Shown here one piece after another: positions 1 through 13,974 of a DNA stretch of 57,959 nucleotides. Source of the DNA: an uncultured Prevotellaceae bacterium (lineage in GTDB: Bacteria > Bacteroidota > Bacteroidia > Bacteroidales > Bacteroidaceae); contig CADAKX010000014.1 of assembly GCA_902788605.1 (NCBI GenBank), forward strand, positions 1 to 57,959, written 5' to 3'. Position 1 is the stretch's first letter, and every line of letters starts with the position of its first letter. The notes under the pieces are model-generated. The model worked only from the letters and a program-made list of their open reading frames with translations. It ran no database searches and was not told the DNA's origin. Position numbers and translations under genes: made by a program.

Positions 1-571
1 CAGAGGAGAATATCGCTTTAGGACAACGTGTCAAGAAGTTCACTTTAGAAGCTCTCGTCGATGGACAATGGCGGTCATTAAAGGACGCATTGGTAGATAA
101 TGGTGATGGTCTCACCACAGTAGGCCACCGCCGCATTATCTGCTTCCCAACAGTCAAAGCCACAAAGCTCCGTTTCTCAATTACTGATACGAAAGCTGAA
201 CCAATCATTAAGAAACTGGGCGTTTACCTCGCTCCTGAACTCACAGCCGACATTCAGGATTCTGGTGAGAAGAAATCATCAGGCCTGCATATATTCTTCA
301 GTAGTCCCACACAGATGATGATTGACTGGGACCAAGAACAGACATTTACGACCTTCCGCTACTTGCCACCACAAGGAACAAAGGATGGCCTTATCACTCA
401 CTACACCCTTTGGGCCTCTACAGACTGGTCACATTGGACCAAGCTATTGTTAATAATCCCATATGGCAGACCATTAAGTTTCCTGCCACAAAAGCCCGTA
501 TTATCAAGCTCGATGCCGATCGGATAGCAGAAGGTGAACGCATGAGCTATGGTGATATTGAAATTCGTTAA
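1..571 (+). pseudogene. GH29 alpha-L-fucosidase, C-terminal part, frameshifted
   Basis: The gene begins before the window. The visible frame (from base 3) encodes the C-terminal beta-sandwich typical of Bacteroidales GH29 exo-alpha-L-fucosidases (GQRVKKFTLEALVDGQW..., then ITDTKAEPIIKKLGVY) followed by a second sandwich resembling a CBM32/F5-8 module. The catalytic domain lies outside. Near 441 the frame breaks: after Trp-Thr-Lys it runs to a stop at 527, while the frame one base over continues the expected protein (AIVNNPIWQTIKF...SYGDIEIR) to a stop at 571, 15 bases before the next gene. One extra A in the AAG at 441-443 would restore it. The enzyme would remove terminal fucose in the periplasm. 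Either a recent mutation or a sequencing error; the lost part is only the last ~43 residues. Confidence 0.8.
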
Positions 572-586
572 AACCAAAATATCAAA

Positions 587-2911
587 ATGAGACGAACACT
601 ACTATTATCTATGATGCTTTGGGTTGGCATAAATGCCACTGCACAAAACAGGCAATTGTTTGATGACAACTGGCAGTTCACACGTAATGGCAAGACCATC
701 AGTGTAAACCTGCCTCACGACTGGGACATCTACGAAGGTCCCAACTCTGGCAAGGGAGCCACAGGCACCGGCGGTGGTTGGTTTGAAGGCGGCAAGGGTG
801 AGTATCGCAAGACATTCAAGACCCCCAATGCCGATATTACCAAGCTCCATTTCGAAGGTGTCTATCAGAAAGCCGAAGTATTCGTTAATGGACAGAAGGC
901 TGGACAACATGGCTATGGCTACACGCCGTTCACCATTGATGTAACAAGATATCTCAATAAGGACAAGAAACAACCAAACGAAGTCATCGTCAAGGTCAAC
1001 AACAGCATCTACCGCCACGTGTGGCTGGAGACGATGCCTGCATTGCATATTGCTGAGAATGGCGTTGTTGTCAAGACACCCGTGGTAAGCGAGAAAGAAG
1101 CAGAGGTTTCAATTCCCGTCAATGTGAACAATGCATCCCAGGCAGACCGTCAACTTGACGCCATTGAGGTAACGTTCAACGAAGGAAGCTTCAAAATGGC
1201 CCCACAAACGAGCCACATTCTAAAACAGTATTTCGAACATGGATACACGATGCATAAGGCATCAAGCCTGACCGTAGATTTTCACTTTACAATTGCCAAC
1301 CCTCATCTTTGGTCGCCCGAAGATCCTCATTTATATGAAGCCATCGTCAAATTAAAGTCTGAAGGACGTATCATCGGCGAGCAGCATGTGAAGTTCGGCA
1401 TCCGCTCCTTCTCCTTCGATGCAGAGAAAGGTTTCGTGCTCAACGGCAAGAAGGTGCTTATCAACGGTGCCTGCGTACACCATGACGACGGTGTGCTGGG
1501 TGCTATGGCGTTCGACGCTGCCGAGATTCGCAAGGTGAAGCAGATGAAGGAAGCTGGTTTCAACCTGATTCGCACCTCGCACAATCCTACGACCCGTGCT
1601 TTCCTTGATGCATGCGACTCAATAGGTATGCTGGTTATCGACGAGGCTTTTGATGGCTGGCGCACGCAAAAGAACCCCTACGACTACTCTACACTTATCG
1701 ACTCCTGCTATCAGGAGGATATCCACGCTATGGTGAAGCGTGACCTGAATCACCCCAGCGTCATCTCATGGAGCATTGGCAACGAGGTTATCGAGCGCAA
1801 GGACATCCGCGTCATCACCACCGCCCGCCAGTTAAAGGCAGCCATCATGGAAATAGACAACACGCGTCCTGTTACTGAGGCGCTCTGTGCCTGGGATCGC
1901 GATTGGGAAATCTACGACCCACATGCCGAGGTGCTCGATGTGGCAGGCTATAACTACATGATTTTCAAACACGCCAGCGACCACAAGCGCGCCCCCAAAC
2001 GCGTCATCTGGCAGACGGAGAGCTACCCACGCGATGCCTTCAGGAACTGGGAGGTTGCGAATGACTTCCCCTATGTTGTAGGCGATATCGTATGGACAGG
2101 TCTCGACTACCTGGGCGAGAGCGGCATCGGTCGCAACTATTATAAAGGCGAACGAGAGGGTGAGTCGTGGATTGAAGGTGGTCAGCCCGAATGGCACGGT
2201 GCTCCCTGTGGCGATGTTGATATCACCGGTTGGCGCAAGCCCATCAGTCATTACCGCGAGATGCTGTGGAACAAAGAAACACCTCTCTACATGGCTGTCA
2301 AGGAACCCAATGGATACAACGGTGAGATCAAGACGACGATGTGGAGCGTATGGCCCACATGGGAGAGTTGGAACTGGACCGGTTGGGAAGGTAAAACCAT
2401 TGAGGTAGAGGTATATACGAAGGAGCCGGAGGTAAAACTCTATCTGAACGACCAACTAATCGATACCAAACAGGTGAGTCGCAAAACCGAGTTCAAGGCT
2501 GTCTTTACCGTAAACTATCAACCAGGCACGCTGCGTGCTGAAGCTGGTGGCAAGAGCGTCATGCTCAAGACCGCCGGTGAACCAGCTCGTCTGCGCCTCA
2601 CTCCCGACCGCACCGTCATGTCTGCCGATGGCCAGGACCTTACCTACGTCAACATCGAGGTGGTCGACAAGGACGGTCGCGTCTGTCCTGAAGCTACCAT
2701 TCCCTGCGAGGCCACTGTGAAGGGCCAGGGCACACTGTTGTCGTTTGCCTCTGCCGACCTCAAAGACACAGAACCCTACACATCATCACGCGTAAAAACA
2801 TGGAAGGGACATGCCTTGCTGGTAGTACGCAGCACACATAAGAAAGGCAATGCTCAGGTCAGCATCAAGAGCAGTCTACCCACAGCGAACCTAACCATAA
2901 AAACGAAATAA
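587..2911 (+). CDS. GH2 beta-galactosidase-like glycoside hydrolase
   Basis: 774 residues with a signal peptide (cleavage after NATAQ, about residue 20), so exported. N-terminal sugar-binding jelly roll with the NLPHDWD motif (about 42-48), immunoglobulin-like domain, TIM barrel with acid/base Glu400 (SWSIGNEV) and likely nucleophile Glu478 (IWQTES), then C-terminal sandwich domains of the DUF4982 / Ig-like type found in Bacteroides GH2 enzymes. It removes terminal beta-galactose or a related sugar. It sits 15 bases after the fucosidase and 3 bases before the second GH2, so it is in one transcript. The conserved Arg-Trp-Tyr-x-Gly-Ser-Gly segment expected before IYRHVWL (about residue 145) is missing, an in-frame gap of roughly ten residues. 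Exact substrate uncertain. Confidence 0.88.
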   Translation: MRRTLLLSMMLWVGINATAQNRQLFDDNWQFTRNGKTISVNLPHDWDIYEGPNSGKGATGTGGGWFEGGKGEYRKTFKTPNADITKLHFEGVYQKAEVFVNGQKAGQHGYGYTPFTIDVTRYLNKDKKQPNEVIVKVNNSIYRHVWLETMPALHIAENGVVVKTPVVSEKEAEVSIPVNVNNASQADRQLDAIEVTFNEGSFKMAPQTSHILKQYFEHGYTMHKASSLTVDFHFTIANPHLWSPEDPHLYEAIVKLKSEGRIIGEQHVKFGIRSFSFDAEKGFVLNGKKVLINGACVHHDDGVLGAMAFDAAEIRKVKQMKEAGFNLIRTSHNPTTRAFLDACDSIGMLVIDEAFDGWRTQKNPYDYSTLIDSCYQEDIHAMVKRDLNHPSVISWSIGNEVIERKDIRVITTARQLKAAIMEIDNTRPVTEALCAWDRDWEIYDPHAEVLDVAGYNYMIFKHASDHKRAPKRVIWQTESYPRDAFRNWEVANDFPYVVGDIVWTGLDYLGESGIGRNYYKGEREGESWIEGGQPEWHGAPCGDVDITGWRKPISHYREMLWNKETPLYMAVKEPNGYNGEIKTTMWSVWPTWESWNWTGWEGKTIEVEVYTKEPEVKLYLNDQLIDTKQVSRKTEFKAVFTVNYQPGTLRAEAGGKSVMLKTAGEPARLRLTPDRTVMSADGQDLTYVNIEVVDKDGRVCPEATIPCEATVKGQGTLLSFASADLKDTEPYTSSRVKTWKGHALLVVRSTHKKGNAQVSIKSSLPTANLTIKTK

Positions 2912-5746
<2,835 letters not shown>

Positions 5747-5775
5747 TACTAACTTTATAACTAACACATTTAAGC

Positions 5776-8097
5776 ATGAAGAGACTACTTTCTCTGGCCA
5801 TCATGGCCATCGGTCTGGCAGAGGCCCAGGCCCAAGACGTAAAGGTTGAATTCATCACGCCATCAATCGTGCACGTGGTAAAAGGGCAGCCCACCAAGAC
5901 ACTGGTAATTACAGCAAAACCTGAACAGGTGAACGTGGTGAAGAAAGGAAACATCACCTCAAGTAGCGAATTAACCGTGAAGCAGGATGCACAGGGCAAC
6001 TTGACGTTCCTAACAGCTAAAGGTAAGTTGCTGTTAAAAGAGAAAAGTTGCGACGTAAAGGAGGCCCGTCAGACCTTTACGTTGGACAAAGACGAGGCCA
6101 TCTATGGTCTGGGAACCATCCAGAATGGCAAGATGAACCGTCGCGGCGAGAAGAAACGCATGGAGCAGTCGAACCTCGAGGACTTCCAGAACGTGCTACA
6201 GAGCATCAAGGGCTGGGGCATCTATTGGGAGAACTACTCACCCACCCTCTTTGAGGACAATGCTAATGGCATGACCTTCGATGCAGAGGTGGGGAATGGC
6301 GTGGACTATTACTTTATGTATGGCAAGAGCGCCGACGGTGTCATCGCGCAGATGCGCTACCTCAGTGGCGACGTCCCCATGTTCCCCCTGTGGACCTACG
6401 GCTTCTGGCAGTCGAAAGAGCGCTATAAGAGTGCCCGCGAGACCGAGAGCATCGTTGACCAGTATCGCGCCTTGAACGTGCCCCTCGACGGCATCATCCA
6501 GGACTGGCAGTACTGGGGTTCTAACTACCTGTGGAACGCCATGGACTTCCTCGCCGAGGACTTCTCCAATGGCAAGCAGATGATTCAGAATGTGCATAAG
6601 AAGAACGCCCACTTCATGATTTCTATTTGGGCCAGTTTTGGTCCCATGACCCAGCAGTTCCGTGAGCTCGAAGCCAAGGGATTGCTGATGCCTTTCGAGA
6701 CCTGGCCCCAGAGCGGTATCTCTCACGTATGGCCTCCCATCATGAAGTATCCTTCTGGCGTGAAAGTCTATGATGCCTTCCATCCCGAGGCACGTGCCAT
6801 CTACTGGAAATACCTAAAGACCCTCTACGACTACGGTTGCGATGCCTGGTGGATGGACTCTACAGACCCTGATTTCTTCAATCCTAAAGAGAGTGACTAT
6901 GAGCATAAGGTCTATGGCGGCACATGGCGCTCACAACGCAATGCCTTCCCCTTGGAGACTGTTCGCGGCATCTATCAGTCACAGCGCAAGGATGATAAGG
7001 GTAAGCGTATCTTTATCATGACCCGTTCAAGCTATGCCGGTCAGCAGCACTATGGCTCCAACATGTGGAGTGGCGACGTCAACTCATCATGGGACATGCT
7101 GCGCAAGCAGGTGCCTGCCGGACTGAGCTACTCGCTGACAGGTAACCCCAACTTCAACACGGATATCGGCGGTTTCTTCTGCGGTTCCTACAACACCAAA
7201 GGCAGCGGCTCTGCGCCCAAGAACCCACAGTTCCAGGAACTCTTTGTACGCTGGATGCAGTATGGCCTGTTCTGCCCAGTGTTCCGCAGTCACGGAGCCG
7301 ACGCTCCTCGCGAAATCTGGCAGTTTGGCAAGAAGGGCGAGCCCATCTACGACGCCATCGAGAAGCAGATCCGTCTGCGCTATCGTCTCATTCCCTATCT
7401 CTATAGCACTGCCTGGCAGGTCACTTCGAACAACGACAGCTACATGCGTCCGCTGTTCAGCGACTTCGCTGCCGACAAGAACGTATGGAACACCACCGAC
7501 GAGTTCATGTTCGGCCACAGCATCCTTGCTGCTCCCATCGTTAATCCTCAGTACACCGAGGAAAAGATCATCCGTACTGATGCCATGACAGGCTGGAACC
7601 GCCAAGATGTGAAGGGCGAGAATGCTCAGGGCGTGGATTGGTCGGCCACCAAGACAGCTACAAAATACCTGCCCAAGGGAGCCACCTGGTACGACTTCTG
7701 GACTGGCAAGCAGTATAAGGGCGGTCAGAACGTCACCCTCGAGACCACCATCGACCGTGTACCCATGTTCGTACGTGCAGGCAGCATCCTGCCCCTCGGT
7801 CCTGAGATGCAGTATGTTGGCGAGAAGAAATGGGACAACCTGGAGATGCATGTTTATCCAGGTGCTAATGGCAGCTTCGTGCTCTACGAAGACGAAGGCG
7901 ACAACTACAACTACGAGAAGGGTGCCTATGCCACCATCACCTTCCAGTGGAACGACAGCAAAAAAGTGCTGACCATCGGAGATCGTCAAGGCAACTATCC
8001 TGGTATGCTGAAGACCAGAACGTTTACCATTGTGATGCCCAATGGCCAGCAGAAACAAGTTGAATATTCAGGTTCTAAGACTGAAATTCGTCTTTAA
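5776..8097 (+). CDS. GH31 alpha-xylosidase / alpha-glucosidase family enzyme
   Basis: 773 residues with a signal peptide (cleavage near AEAQAQ). N-terminal beta-sandwich, then the GH31 barrel: [13 protein letters not shown] (about 236-248), nucleophile Asp361 in [11 protein letters not shown], and [13 protein letters not shown] (about 505), followed by C-terminal sandwich domains. The IQDWQYWG and WWMDSTDPD forms resemble bacterial alpha-xylosidases more than alpha-glucosidases. Following two beta-galactosidases and a fucosidase, it fits stepwise removal of Fuc, Gal and Xyl from xyloglucan side chains (inference). Its stop overlaps the stop of the convergent GH95 gene by 3 bases, leaving no room for a terminator between them. 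Confidence 0.92.
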   Translation: MKRLLSLAIMAIGLAEAQAQDVKVEFITPSIVHVVKGQPTKTLVITAKPEQVNVVKKGNITSSSELTVKQDAQGNLTFLTAKGKLLLKEKSCDVKEARQTFTLDKDEAIYGLGTIQNGKMNRRGEKKRMEQSNLEDFQNVLQSIKGWGIYWENYSPTLFEDNANGMTFDAEVGNGVDYYFMYGKSADGVIAQMRYLSGDVPMFPLWTYGFWQSKERYKSARETESIVDQYRALNVPLDGIIQDWQYWGSNYLWNAMDFLAEDFSNGKQMIQNVHKKNAHFMISIWASFGPMTQQFRELEAKGLLMPFETWPQSGISHVWPPIMKYPSGVKVYDAFHPEARAIYWKYLKTLYDYGCDAWWMDSTDPDFFNPKESDYEHKVYGGTWRSQRNAFPLETVRGIYQSQRKDDKGKRIFIMTRSSYAGQQHYGSNMWSGDVNSSWDMLRKQVPAGLSYSLTGNPNFNTDIGGFFCGSYNTKGSGSAPKNPQFQELFVRWMQYGLFCPVFRSHGADAPREIWQFGKKGEPIYDAIEKQIRLRYRLIPYLYSTAWQVTSNNDSYMRPLFSDFAADKNVWNTTDEFMFGHSILAAPIVNPQYTEEKIIRTDAMTGWNRQDVKGENAQGVDWSATKTATKYLPKGATWYDFWTGKQYKGGQNVTLETTIDRVPMFVRAGSILPLGPEMQYVGEKKWDNLEMHVYPGANGSFVLYEDEGDNYNYEKGAYATITFQWNDSKKVLTIGDRQGNYPGMLKTRTFTIVMPNGQQKQVEYSGSKTEIRL

Positions 8098-10571
8098 CGA
8101 CGGAACACGTAGGTCTTTCCGGCCTGTGTGTTGACATCATATTCATATACCTTACGAATCGGCAGTAACTGGAAGTTTAACAGTGCTGCCGATTTTATTG
8201 GTTCCCTAATATCAGCGGGAGCCAGCAATGGGTTGGGACAAGCACCCTCGGCAGCCTTTAAGCCATTACCCTTCAGAGGTACATACGAGCGCAAGCGCAA
8301 GGTACCACCGATTGTTGAACGGATGGTGACAGTTTGCAGTTCGCCCTTCTTCCACTGTTCGTCAACAACAAAGCCACCACGGGCACGAAGACCTTTCACT
8401 TCACCTTCTTTCCAATCATCAGGCAGAGCTGGCAACAGGTGTACTGCTCCATCATGACTCTGTAACAACATCTCGCAGACACCTGCCGATACACCAAAGT
8501 TTCCGTCAATCTGGAAAGGTGGGTGAGCATCAAACAGATTAGGATAGGTACGACCATTGGGGAACTGGCGAGCCTTCGAATCATCTGGCAGCAGGTGCAG
8601 CATATTCTTGATAATCGTAAAGGCGTGGTTACCATCCAGCATACGAGCCCAGAAGTTGGTCTTCCATCCCAAGCTCCAGCCCGTAGCCATATCACCACGC
8701 TGGTTCAGTGTGTTAGCAGCTGCAGTAAAGAGGTCTGGATGACTATAGGGCGACACTTGATTGGAAGGATACAAACCATAGAGCTGTGAGATGTGACGAT
8801 GCTGATCACGGGGATCATCACCATCAATCATCCATTCCTGCAACTGTCCGTGACGACCAATCTGCATGGGCGCGATATTCTCAAGATTAAACTTCAAATC
8901 CTCGGCAAACACATCATCATTACCCAGCACCTTTGCTGCCTGCAACGTCTGACTGAGTACATCAAAAGCAATCTGATTGTCCATCGTTGAACCTGCCGTC
9001 ACATTGGTACCCTTACCCATCGGTCCATGTTCAGGCGACACGGTGGGCACCGTCACAAGCCAACCAGCAGCCTGTTTCACCTCACCATTCGAAGGATAAA
9101 CCTGCATATAATCAAGCAGGAACTGAGCAGCGCCCTTCAACACGGGGTAATACTCTGCCAAGAACTTCTTGTCACCCGTATAGAGATAGTGCTGCCAGAT
9201 GTGAGTGGTCAACCAAGCACCACCCGTGGGGAACATACCCCAAGGGGTGCCGTCCACGGGACCGGCGATGCGCCAGATGTCCGTATTGTGATGTGCCATC
9301 CAACCCTTGCAGCCATACATCTGCTTCGCCGTCACAGCACCCGTCTCGCTTAGGTCTTTCACCATCGAGAACAACGGTTCTTGTGTCTCGGCGAGGTTAC
9401 CCACCAACGCTGGCCAATAGTTCATCTCAGCATTAATGTTAATGGTGTACTTTGAGTCCCAAGGCGCATTCATCTTATCATTCCACACACCCTGCAGATT
9501 AGCGGCCTGACCTCCAGGCTGACTTGACGAAATGAGCAAGTAACGACCATACTGCATCATCAGTGACACCATGTCGAGGTCGCGAGCATCCTTTTCGAAA
9601 GCAGCCACGCGTTCATCAGTAGGAAGACTTGACTGAGCAGGAGAGCTAGCCAACTTTAAAGAAACGCGATTGTACTGTTCCTGATATTTCTTGATATGAT
9701 TAGCCAGCAACTGGGCATACGACTTACCCCTGATGACAGACAGAGCCTGCAAGGCCTTTGCCTCGGCATCACCACTCACATCCTTATAGTTTACGAAGTT
9801 AGTGGCAGCAACGATATAGAGTGTAGCAGTTGTGGCGTTTTCCACACGGAGTGTCTGCTCCAGATGCTTCACTGTGCCGTCAGCCTCAACCTTCACTCGG
9901 CAGCTAGCTGTCAGTCCTGCCTTAACTCCTTCTTGCTCAACACCCTCAATGGTGGCTGACAGCAGGTTTCCGCCCTTAGTAGCAGCGGCAGCTACTGACG
10001 ACTGCAACTGACTGGCGAAATCAACGTTGAACGTCAGCGCACCCTTTTTGCTGGCTTTCAACTGCACCACAATCACATTGTCGGCCTGAGAAGCAAACAC
10101 CGTTCGGTCATACCTCACGCCATTACACACATAGGATGTCGTAGCAGTGGCATTACCCAGATTCAACTCACGACGATAGTCCGACACATTTTTGTGATTA
10201 AGCCTCAGTTTCAGACTACCCAATGGCAGGAAACGCATGCCGTGAGGACCTTTCACAAAGTTCTGGTCGATAAGCTTCTCCGCATCACGCTCTTTACCTT
10301 GGAAAATCAGTCGGCGCACCTCCTGCAACTTATCCAGCGACTCAGAGCTGTTATTGTTGTGAGGCGAACCACTCCAAAACGTCTCTTCATTCAACTGAAT
10401 CTCTTCGGTCTCGGTTCCACCATAAATCATGGCACCCATGTGACTGTTGCCCACAGGCACGGCCTCAAGCCAATGAGTAGCGGGCTTTGCATACCACAAA
10501 CGGTGGTTCTGTGCTGTCACTGTCAGAGTCGATACTGCCAGTAACACGATGGTTAATACTTTCTTTTGCAT
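8094..10571 (-). CDS. GH95 alpha-L-fucosidase
   Basis: 825 residues from the ATG at 10571, which gives a clean signal peptide ([21 protein letters not shown]). A longer frame exists upstream but overlaps the preceding gene and has no signal. GH95 features: N-terminal [23 protein letters not shown], the [10 protein letters not shown] segment of the (alpha/alpha)6 barrel at about 379-388, and Asp689 in [12 protein letters not shown]. The family contains 1,2-alpha-L-fucosidases and alpha-L-galactosidases that cut xyloglucan, milk-oligosaccharide or host-glycan ends by inversion. It starts 10 bases after the GH10 stop, so both are probably transcribed from the promoter at 13144. It would complement the GH29 fucosidase at the window edge. 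Confidence 0.92.
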   Translation of the reverse strand: MQKKVLTIVLLAVSTLTVTAQNHRLWYAKPATHWLEAVPVGNSHMGAMIYGGTETEEIQLNEETFWSGSPHNNNSSESLDKLQEVRRLIFQGKERDAEKLIDQNFVKGPHGMRFLPLGSLKLRLNHKNVSDYRRELNLGNATATTSYVCNGVRYDRTVFASQADNVIVVQLKASKKGALTFNVDFASQLQSSVAAAATKGGNLLSATIEGVEQEGVKAGLTASCRVKVEADGTVKHLEQTLRVENATTATLYIVAATNFVNYKDVSGDAEAKALQALSVIRGKSYAQLLANHIKKYQEQYNRVSLKLASSPAQSSLPTDERVAAFEKDARDLDMVSLMMQYGRYLLISSSQPGGQAANLQGVWNDKMNAPWDSKYTININAEMNYWPALVGNLAETQEPLFSMVKDLSETGAVTAKQMYGCKGWMAHHNTDIWRIAGPVDGTPWGMFPTGGAWLTTHIWQHYLYTGDKKFLAEYYPVLKGAAQFLLDYMQVYPSNGEVKQAAGWLVTVPTVSPEHGPMGKGTNVTAGSTMDNQIAFDVLSQTLQAAKVLGNDDVFAEDLKFNLENIAPMQIGRHGQLQEWMIDGDDPRDQHRHISQLYGLYPSNQVSPYSHPDLFTAAANTLNQRGDMATGWSLGWKTNFWARMLDGNHAFTIIKNMLHLLPDDSKARQFPNGRTYPNLFDAHPPFQIDGNFGVSAGVCEMLLQSHDGAVHLLPALPDDWKEGEVKGLRARGGFVVDEQWKKGELQTVTIRSTIGGTLRLRSYVPLKGNGLKAAEGACPNPLLAPADIREPIKSAALLNFQLLPIRKVYEYDVNTQAGKTYVFRR

Positions 10572-10581
10572 ACTCTTGATT

Positions 10582-13113
10582 TTAGTTTTTGAGAATTTTC
10601 TTTCCTTTTTTGATATAGAGTCCAGGACGTAAAGCCTCAGCACTCAACAAACGACCGCTGAGGTCATAGACGAAAGGGCGCTTGTCTTGCGGTTCCTCTA
10701 TGATGGTCTGTACAGACGACTGCTGTTGTAACGTCCTATGACGCAAAGCCGAGCGCACCGCATACCAGGCCTTTTTCTTGGCTAGTCCTGCTGTATAAAG
10801 CAGTGGATTCGATGATGAGCGCCAGCTATCATTGTCCTTGATTCCCCAGACAATCATCGTGGGACAGTTGTCATTGTTCAACAAAATGTCAGTCACCACG
10901 CGATAGTTACGTGCCTGCTCCAAGAGGTTTGCCTCCGAAGTCGATGGGATACCCATATCAAGTTCTGTGATGATACATTTCAAATCAGCCTCTGCAAAAT
11001 GCACAAAGGTATTGGCCAACTTGGTAGAATCAACATCACCTACTGAAAAATGGCACTGTAGTCCCACACCATCAATAGGGATATGATTATTCTTCAGTCT
11101 CATGACCAAATTATAGAATGCCACCGACTTAGCCTTGCCCTGCAATTCCACATCATAGTCGTTCAGATAAAGTACAGCTGAGGGGTCTGCCCTGTGAGCA
11201 TAGACGAAAGCTGAGTCAATATAGTCATTACCAATGGCCTGCAGCCACACATTAGGACGCAGCGTATAGCCCTCGGGGTTGGTACGAATGGCACTCTGGT
11301 CGTCGTCAAGACACTCGTTCACCACGTCCCATTCTACGACCTTACCCTTGAAATGCTTCATCACATTCTCAATATGTTTCTTCATGATATCCAGAGCCTG
11401 TGCCCGTGTCCAGCCCTTATCGTTCTTCTTGCCATCGCTGCTCAGCCAGCCAGGCACCTGCTGATGCCACACCAAACAGTGGCCACGCACCGTCATATTG
11501 TTGTTCTTAGCCAAACTAACCAACTGATCGGCACTGCCATAGGTGAACTGTCCCTGACTGGGTTGCAGGGCATCCATCTTCATTTCGTTCTCTGCCACCA
11601 TCATACGGAACTGCTTACCAGCCTCATCACGGTCACTCTGATAACCCTTGTAAGTGCACAGTGCTATACCAATAGTCTTGTTGCATTGGTCTGCATAGTA
11701 GCGTAGGGTGTGGCTGTCATTGGCATCGTTGATACCATCATCATAGAACGGTCCCATCACATCGTCAGGGTTGTCTGGATTATCAGGGTCATCGGGATTA
11801 ATTGGGTCTTGGTTCTCCAGTGAGGTCAGCACCATCACCACACTATAGCTCGTGTTGGTCTCGCGCTCCTCCAACGTCCAAGTGTATTTCTCTGGGGTTT
11901 TCAGGTCAAAATGCCAAGTATCTGTCTTTGCCTTTGCCGTGAGCAACGTCAACTCATCGCCCACCTTTAGGTCTGCCTGTTCGTCAATCACGAGGCTCAC
12001 CTGCGGCATCTTATCACTTGTCGAGAAATCCTCACACATGTCCGAGAAGCTCACGTTGCCATTCACCACCAGTTGGTCATAGCTTGTGGAACTCTGCACT
12101 TTAAAACGCAGCATGGATGCCGGATGCAGAATTAGGTTGGCATTCTTCGACAGCGTCACATAGTTTTTCATTGTCAACGTGCCAACAGCAGAGTCTCCGG
12201 GTTCGATGGTGCCATAGCAGTCCACCGCACCGCCGATGCTACCCGTACCGCCCAGCACACCTTTACCAAACACGAAAGCAATGGGTTTCGTAGCATCACT
12301 CATGGCACCGAGTCCACCACGCATTTTCTTGGTCTCAGCCTGAGCGCGGTCATTGTTCACCAGCACACGACCATCTAATATTCGCAACGAGCCACTCAGA
12401 AAATTATTGTTACCTGTGATACGCAGCGTACCCGTACCCTCCTTGATAATTCCCAGCAGGGTGGCCTCCTTATAACTGGTGGGCATAATCGTTCCGGCCA
12501 GTGTAGCGTCGGTGTTCATACATCCCAGCAGATAGTGCACGGCACGGTCGCTCTTCATATAGCCCTGCAGTGTTGATCCTTCCTCAGTCTGCAACTCACC
12601 AATGCGGAAGCCTGAGCCATTTGAGTTGGCCTCTGTACACATCGTGGCTCCATTATGTAATGTCACACGGTTGTTTTCCATAGCCCTGTTGACGCGGTTG
12701 TTCTTTATAGCCTCTTCCACATTCTCGGGCGAGAAGAACTTACCACCGTGAGCCAACACCACGTTATACGAACCTGCCGAGGGTGCATTCTCCTTGAATG
12801 GATAGATATGTACGTCACCCTTATAACCCGACCAGTCGGCCCATGCAGCGCCCTTGGCCGTACCCAGATAGCCACGCTCTCCACCGGCATAGATGTTCAG
12901 CAAGCCTGAACCCGTAATCTTAGACGAGAAGTAGCAATAGCGTGCCATCTTCACATTCACCGTCTTACTCGCAGGCAATGAAATGGGCGTGCTATAGGAT
13001 TTATAGTTGTCTGAATTGTTGTTACCACTAATATCAATGGTTGACTCATTCTGAGCCGTTGCCGACACAGCCGCAAAAGCCATCAGCAACGCAGAAAACA
13101 AGTATTTTTGCAT
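10582..13113 (-). CDS. Multidomain GH10 endo-xylanase with beta-strand repeat region and T9SS tail
   Basis: 843 residues from the ATG at 13113 ([21 protein letters not shown] signal peptide); an in-frame ATG at 13125 is the alternative, and one at 13146 overlaps the promoter. Residues ~25-420 are glycine- and asparagine-rich repeats like those of autotransporter passengers ([39 protein letters not shown]). An Asp-Pro-Asn linker follows near 440, then a GH10 barrel with acid/base Glu600 ([10 protein letters not shown]) and nucleophile Glu717 (ITELDMG). The end (VYDLSGRLL...[16 protein letters not shown]) is a T9SS type A sorting tail, so the enzyme is predicted at the cell surface, where it would cut beta-1,4-xylan. 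The N-terminal fusion is unusual and may be an adhesive or spacer stalk. Confidence 0.88.
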   Translation of the reverse strand: MQKYLFSALLMAFAAVSATAQNESTIDISGNNNSDNYKSYSTPISLPASKTVNVKMARYCYFSSKITGSGLLNIYAGGERGYLGTAKGAAWADWSGYKGDVHIYPFKENAPSAGSYNVVLAHGGKFFSPENVEEAIKNNRVNRAMENNRVTLHNGATMCTEANSNGSGFRIGELQTEEGSTLQGYMKSDRAVHYLLGCMNTDATLAGTIMPTSYKEATLLGIIKEGTGTLRITGNNNFLSGSLRILDGRVLVNNDRAQAETKKMRGGLGAMSDATKPIAFVFGKGVLGGTGSIGGAVDCYGTIEPGDSAVGTLTMKNYVTLSKNANLILHPASMLRFKVQSSTSYDQLVVNGNVSFSDMCEDFSTSDKMPQVSLVIDEQADLKVGDELTLLTAKAKTDTWHFDLKTPEKYTWTLEERETNTSYSVVMVLTSLENQDPINPDDPDNPDNPDDVMGPFYDDGINDANDSHTLRYYADQCNKTIGIALCTYKGYQSDRDEAGKQFRMMVAENEMKMDALQPSQGQFTYGSADQLVSLAKNNNMTVRGHCLVWHQQVPGWLSSDGKKNDKGWTRAQALDIMKKHIENVMKHFKGKVVEWDVVNECLDDDQSAIRTNPEGYTLRPNVWLQAIGNDYIDSAFVYAHRADPSAVLYLNDYDVELQGKAKSVAFYNLVMRLKNNHIPIDGVGLQCHFSVGDVDSTKLANTFVHFAEADLKCIITELDMGIPSTSEANLLEQARNYRVVTDILLNNDNCPTMIVWGIKDNDSWRSSSNPLLYTAGLAKKKAWYAVRSALRHRTLQQQSSVQTIIEEPQDKRPFVYDLSGRLLSAEALRPGLYIKKGKKILKN

Positions 13114-13143
13114 GTTAATCCTCATAATTATAGTTTCAGCATG

Positions 13144-13151
13144 CAAATTTA
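13144..13151 (-). promoter_or_regulatory. -7 promoter element for GH10-GH95
   Basis: On the minus strand this reads TAAATTTG, a full match to the Bacteroidetes TAnnTTTG element, about 20-30 bases before the two candidate GH10 starts. No clear -33 TTG is seen at the usual distance. It argues against the ATG at 13146, which lies inside the element. Confidence 0.6.
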
Positions 13152-13257
13152 GACAAAATTTTCGAGATAATAAGCCTGCGAAGGCTAAAATATGAACATA
13201 ATGTTCCGAAAATATGTACGTGGGCTAATAATTACCGACTTAGAAGCCCTCAAATAG

Positions 13258-13974
13258 TTATTTTACAAAACGACTTTGCAGATACGTCTGAAAAGCCTCT
13301 TTATAGAGATCACCAACGGGAAGATAGGTACGTGCATCCAGGATGACGCGATTCTTGTTGACCTCCTGGATCTTAGTAAGATTGACGATATAGGATCGAT
13401 GGATACGCATAAAAGTGGCAGGAAGACGCTCCTCCATCTTTTTCATTGAAAGCAAGGTAATGATGGGCTTGGCTTCACCTTCGACCCACACCTTAAGATA
13501 TTCGCTCATGCCCTCGACATAACGGATATCAGTCACATGGACAGTAACCACACGATAGTCGGTCTTGAGATAAAGCACATCATCCTGGGAACTGTCGCTC
13601 ATCTCCCTCACAGGTTGAGGCGTAAGCCTTTCCTTGAGCCTATTCGCTGCCCGTTGAAAGTCCTGCAAGCCAAAGGGTTTAAGCAGATAGTCCACGGCAT
13701 TAACCTTAAATCCCTCGACAGCATACTCCGAATAGGCAGTGGTAAAAACAATGAGGGGCGGGCACGTCAACGACTTTACGAAGTCCATACCATTAAGGTC
13801 TGGCATATTGATATCACAGAAGATGGCGTCCACCGTATCGTGCTCCAAGAAAGCACGAGCCTCCAGTGCACTCTGACACTGGGCAGCCAGTTCTAGAAAT
13901 GGCACCTTATTAATATAACTCACCAGTTGGCCCAAAGCCAAAGGTTCATCGTCAATAGCCAGACAACGTATCAT
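13258..13974 (-). CDS. LytTR-family response regulator
   Basis: 238 residues. Receiver domain (about 1-120) with the acidic pair Asp8-Asp9, phospho-acceptor Asp54 (IFCDINMPD), a conserved Thr (VFTTAYSEYA) and Lys (LLKPF). A LytTR DNA-binding domain follows (about 135-238; VTDIRYVEGMSEYLKVWV, MRIHRSYIVN). Its start overlaps the end of the kinase gene by 4 bases, so the pair is translationally coupled. LytTR regulators bind promoter repeats and control surface or extracellular functions; the two genes further upstream encode secreted proteins and may be its targets (inference). Confidence 0.95.
   Translation of the reverse strand: MIRCLAIDDEPLALGQLVSYINKVPFLELAAQCQSALEARAFLEHDTVDAIFCDINMPDLNGMDFVKSLTCPPLIVFTTAYSEYAVEGFKVNAVDYLLKPFGLQDFQRAANRLKERLTPQPVREMSDSSQDDVLYLKTDYRVVTVHVTDIRYVEGMSEYLKVWVEGEAKPIITLLSMKKMEERLPATFMRIHRSYIVNLTKIQEVNKNRVILDARTYLPVGDLYKEAFQTYLQSRFVK

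Noticed and set aside
10572-10643. Earlier start of the GH95 gene
   Set aside because: It would add 24 basic residues ahead of a perfect signal peptide and overlap the GH10 stop.
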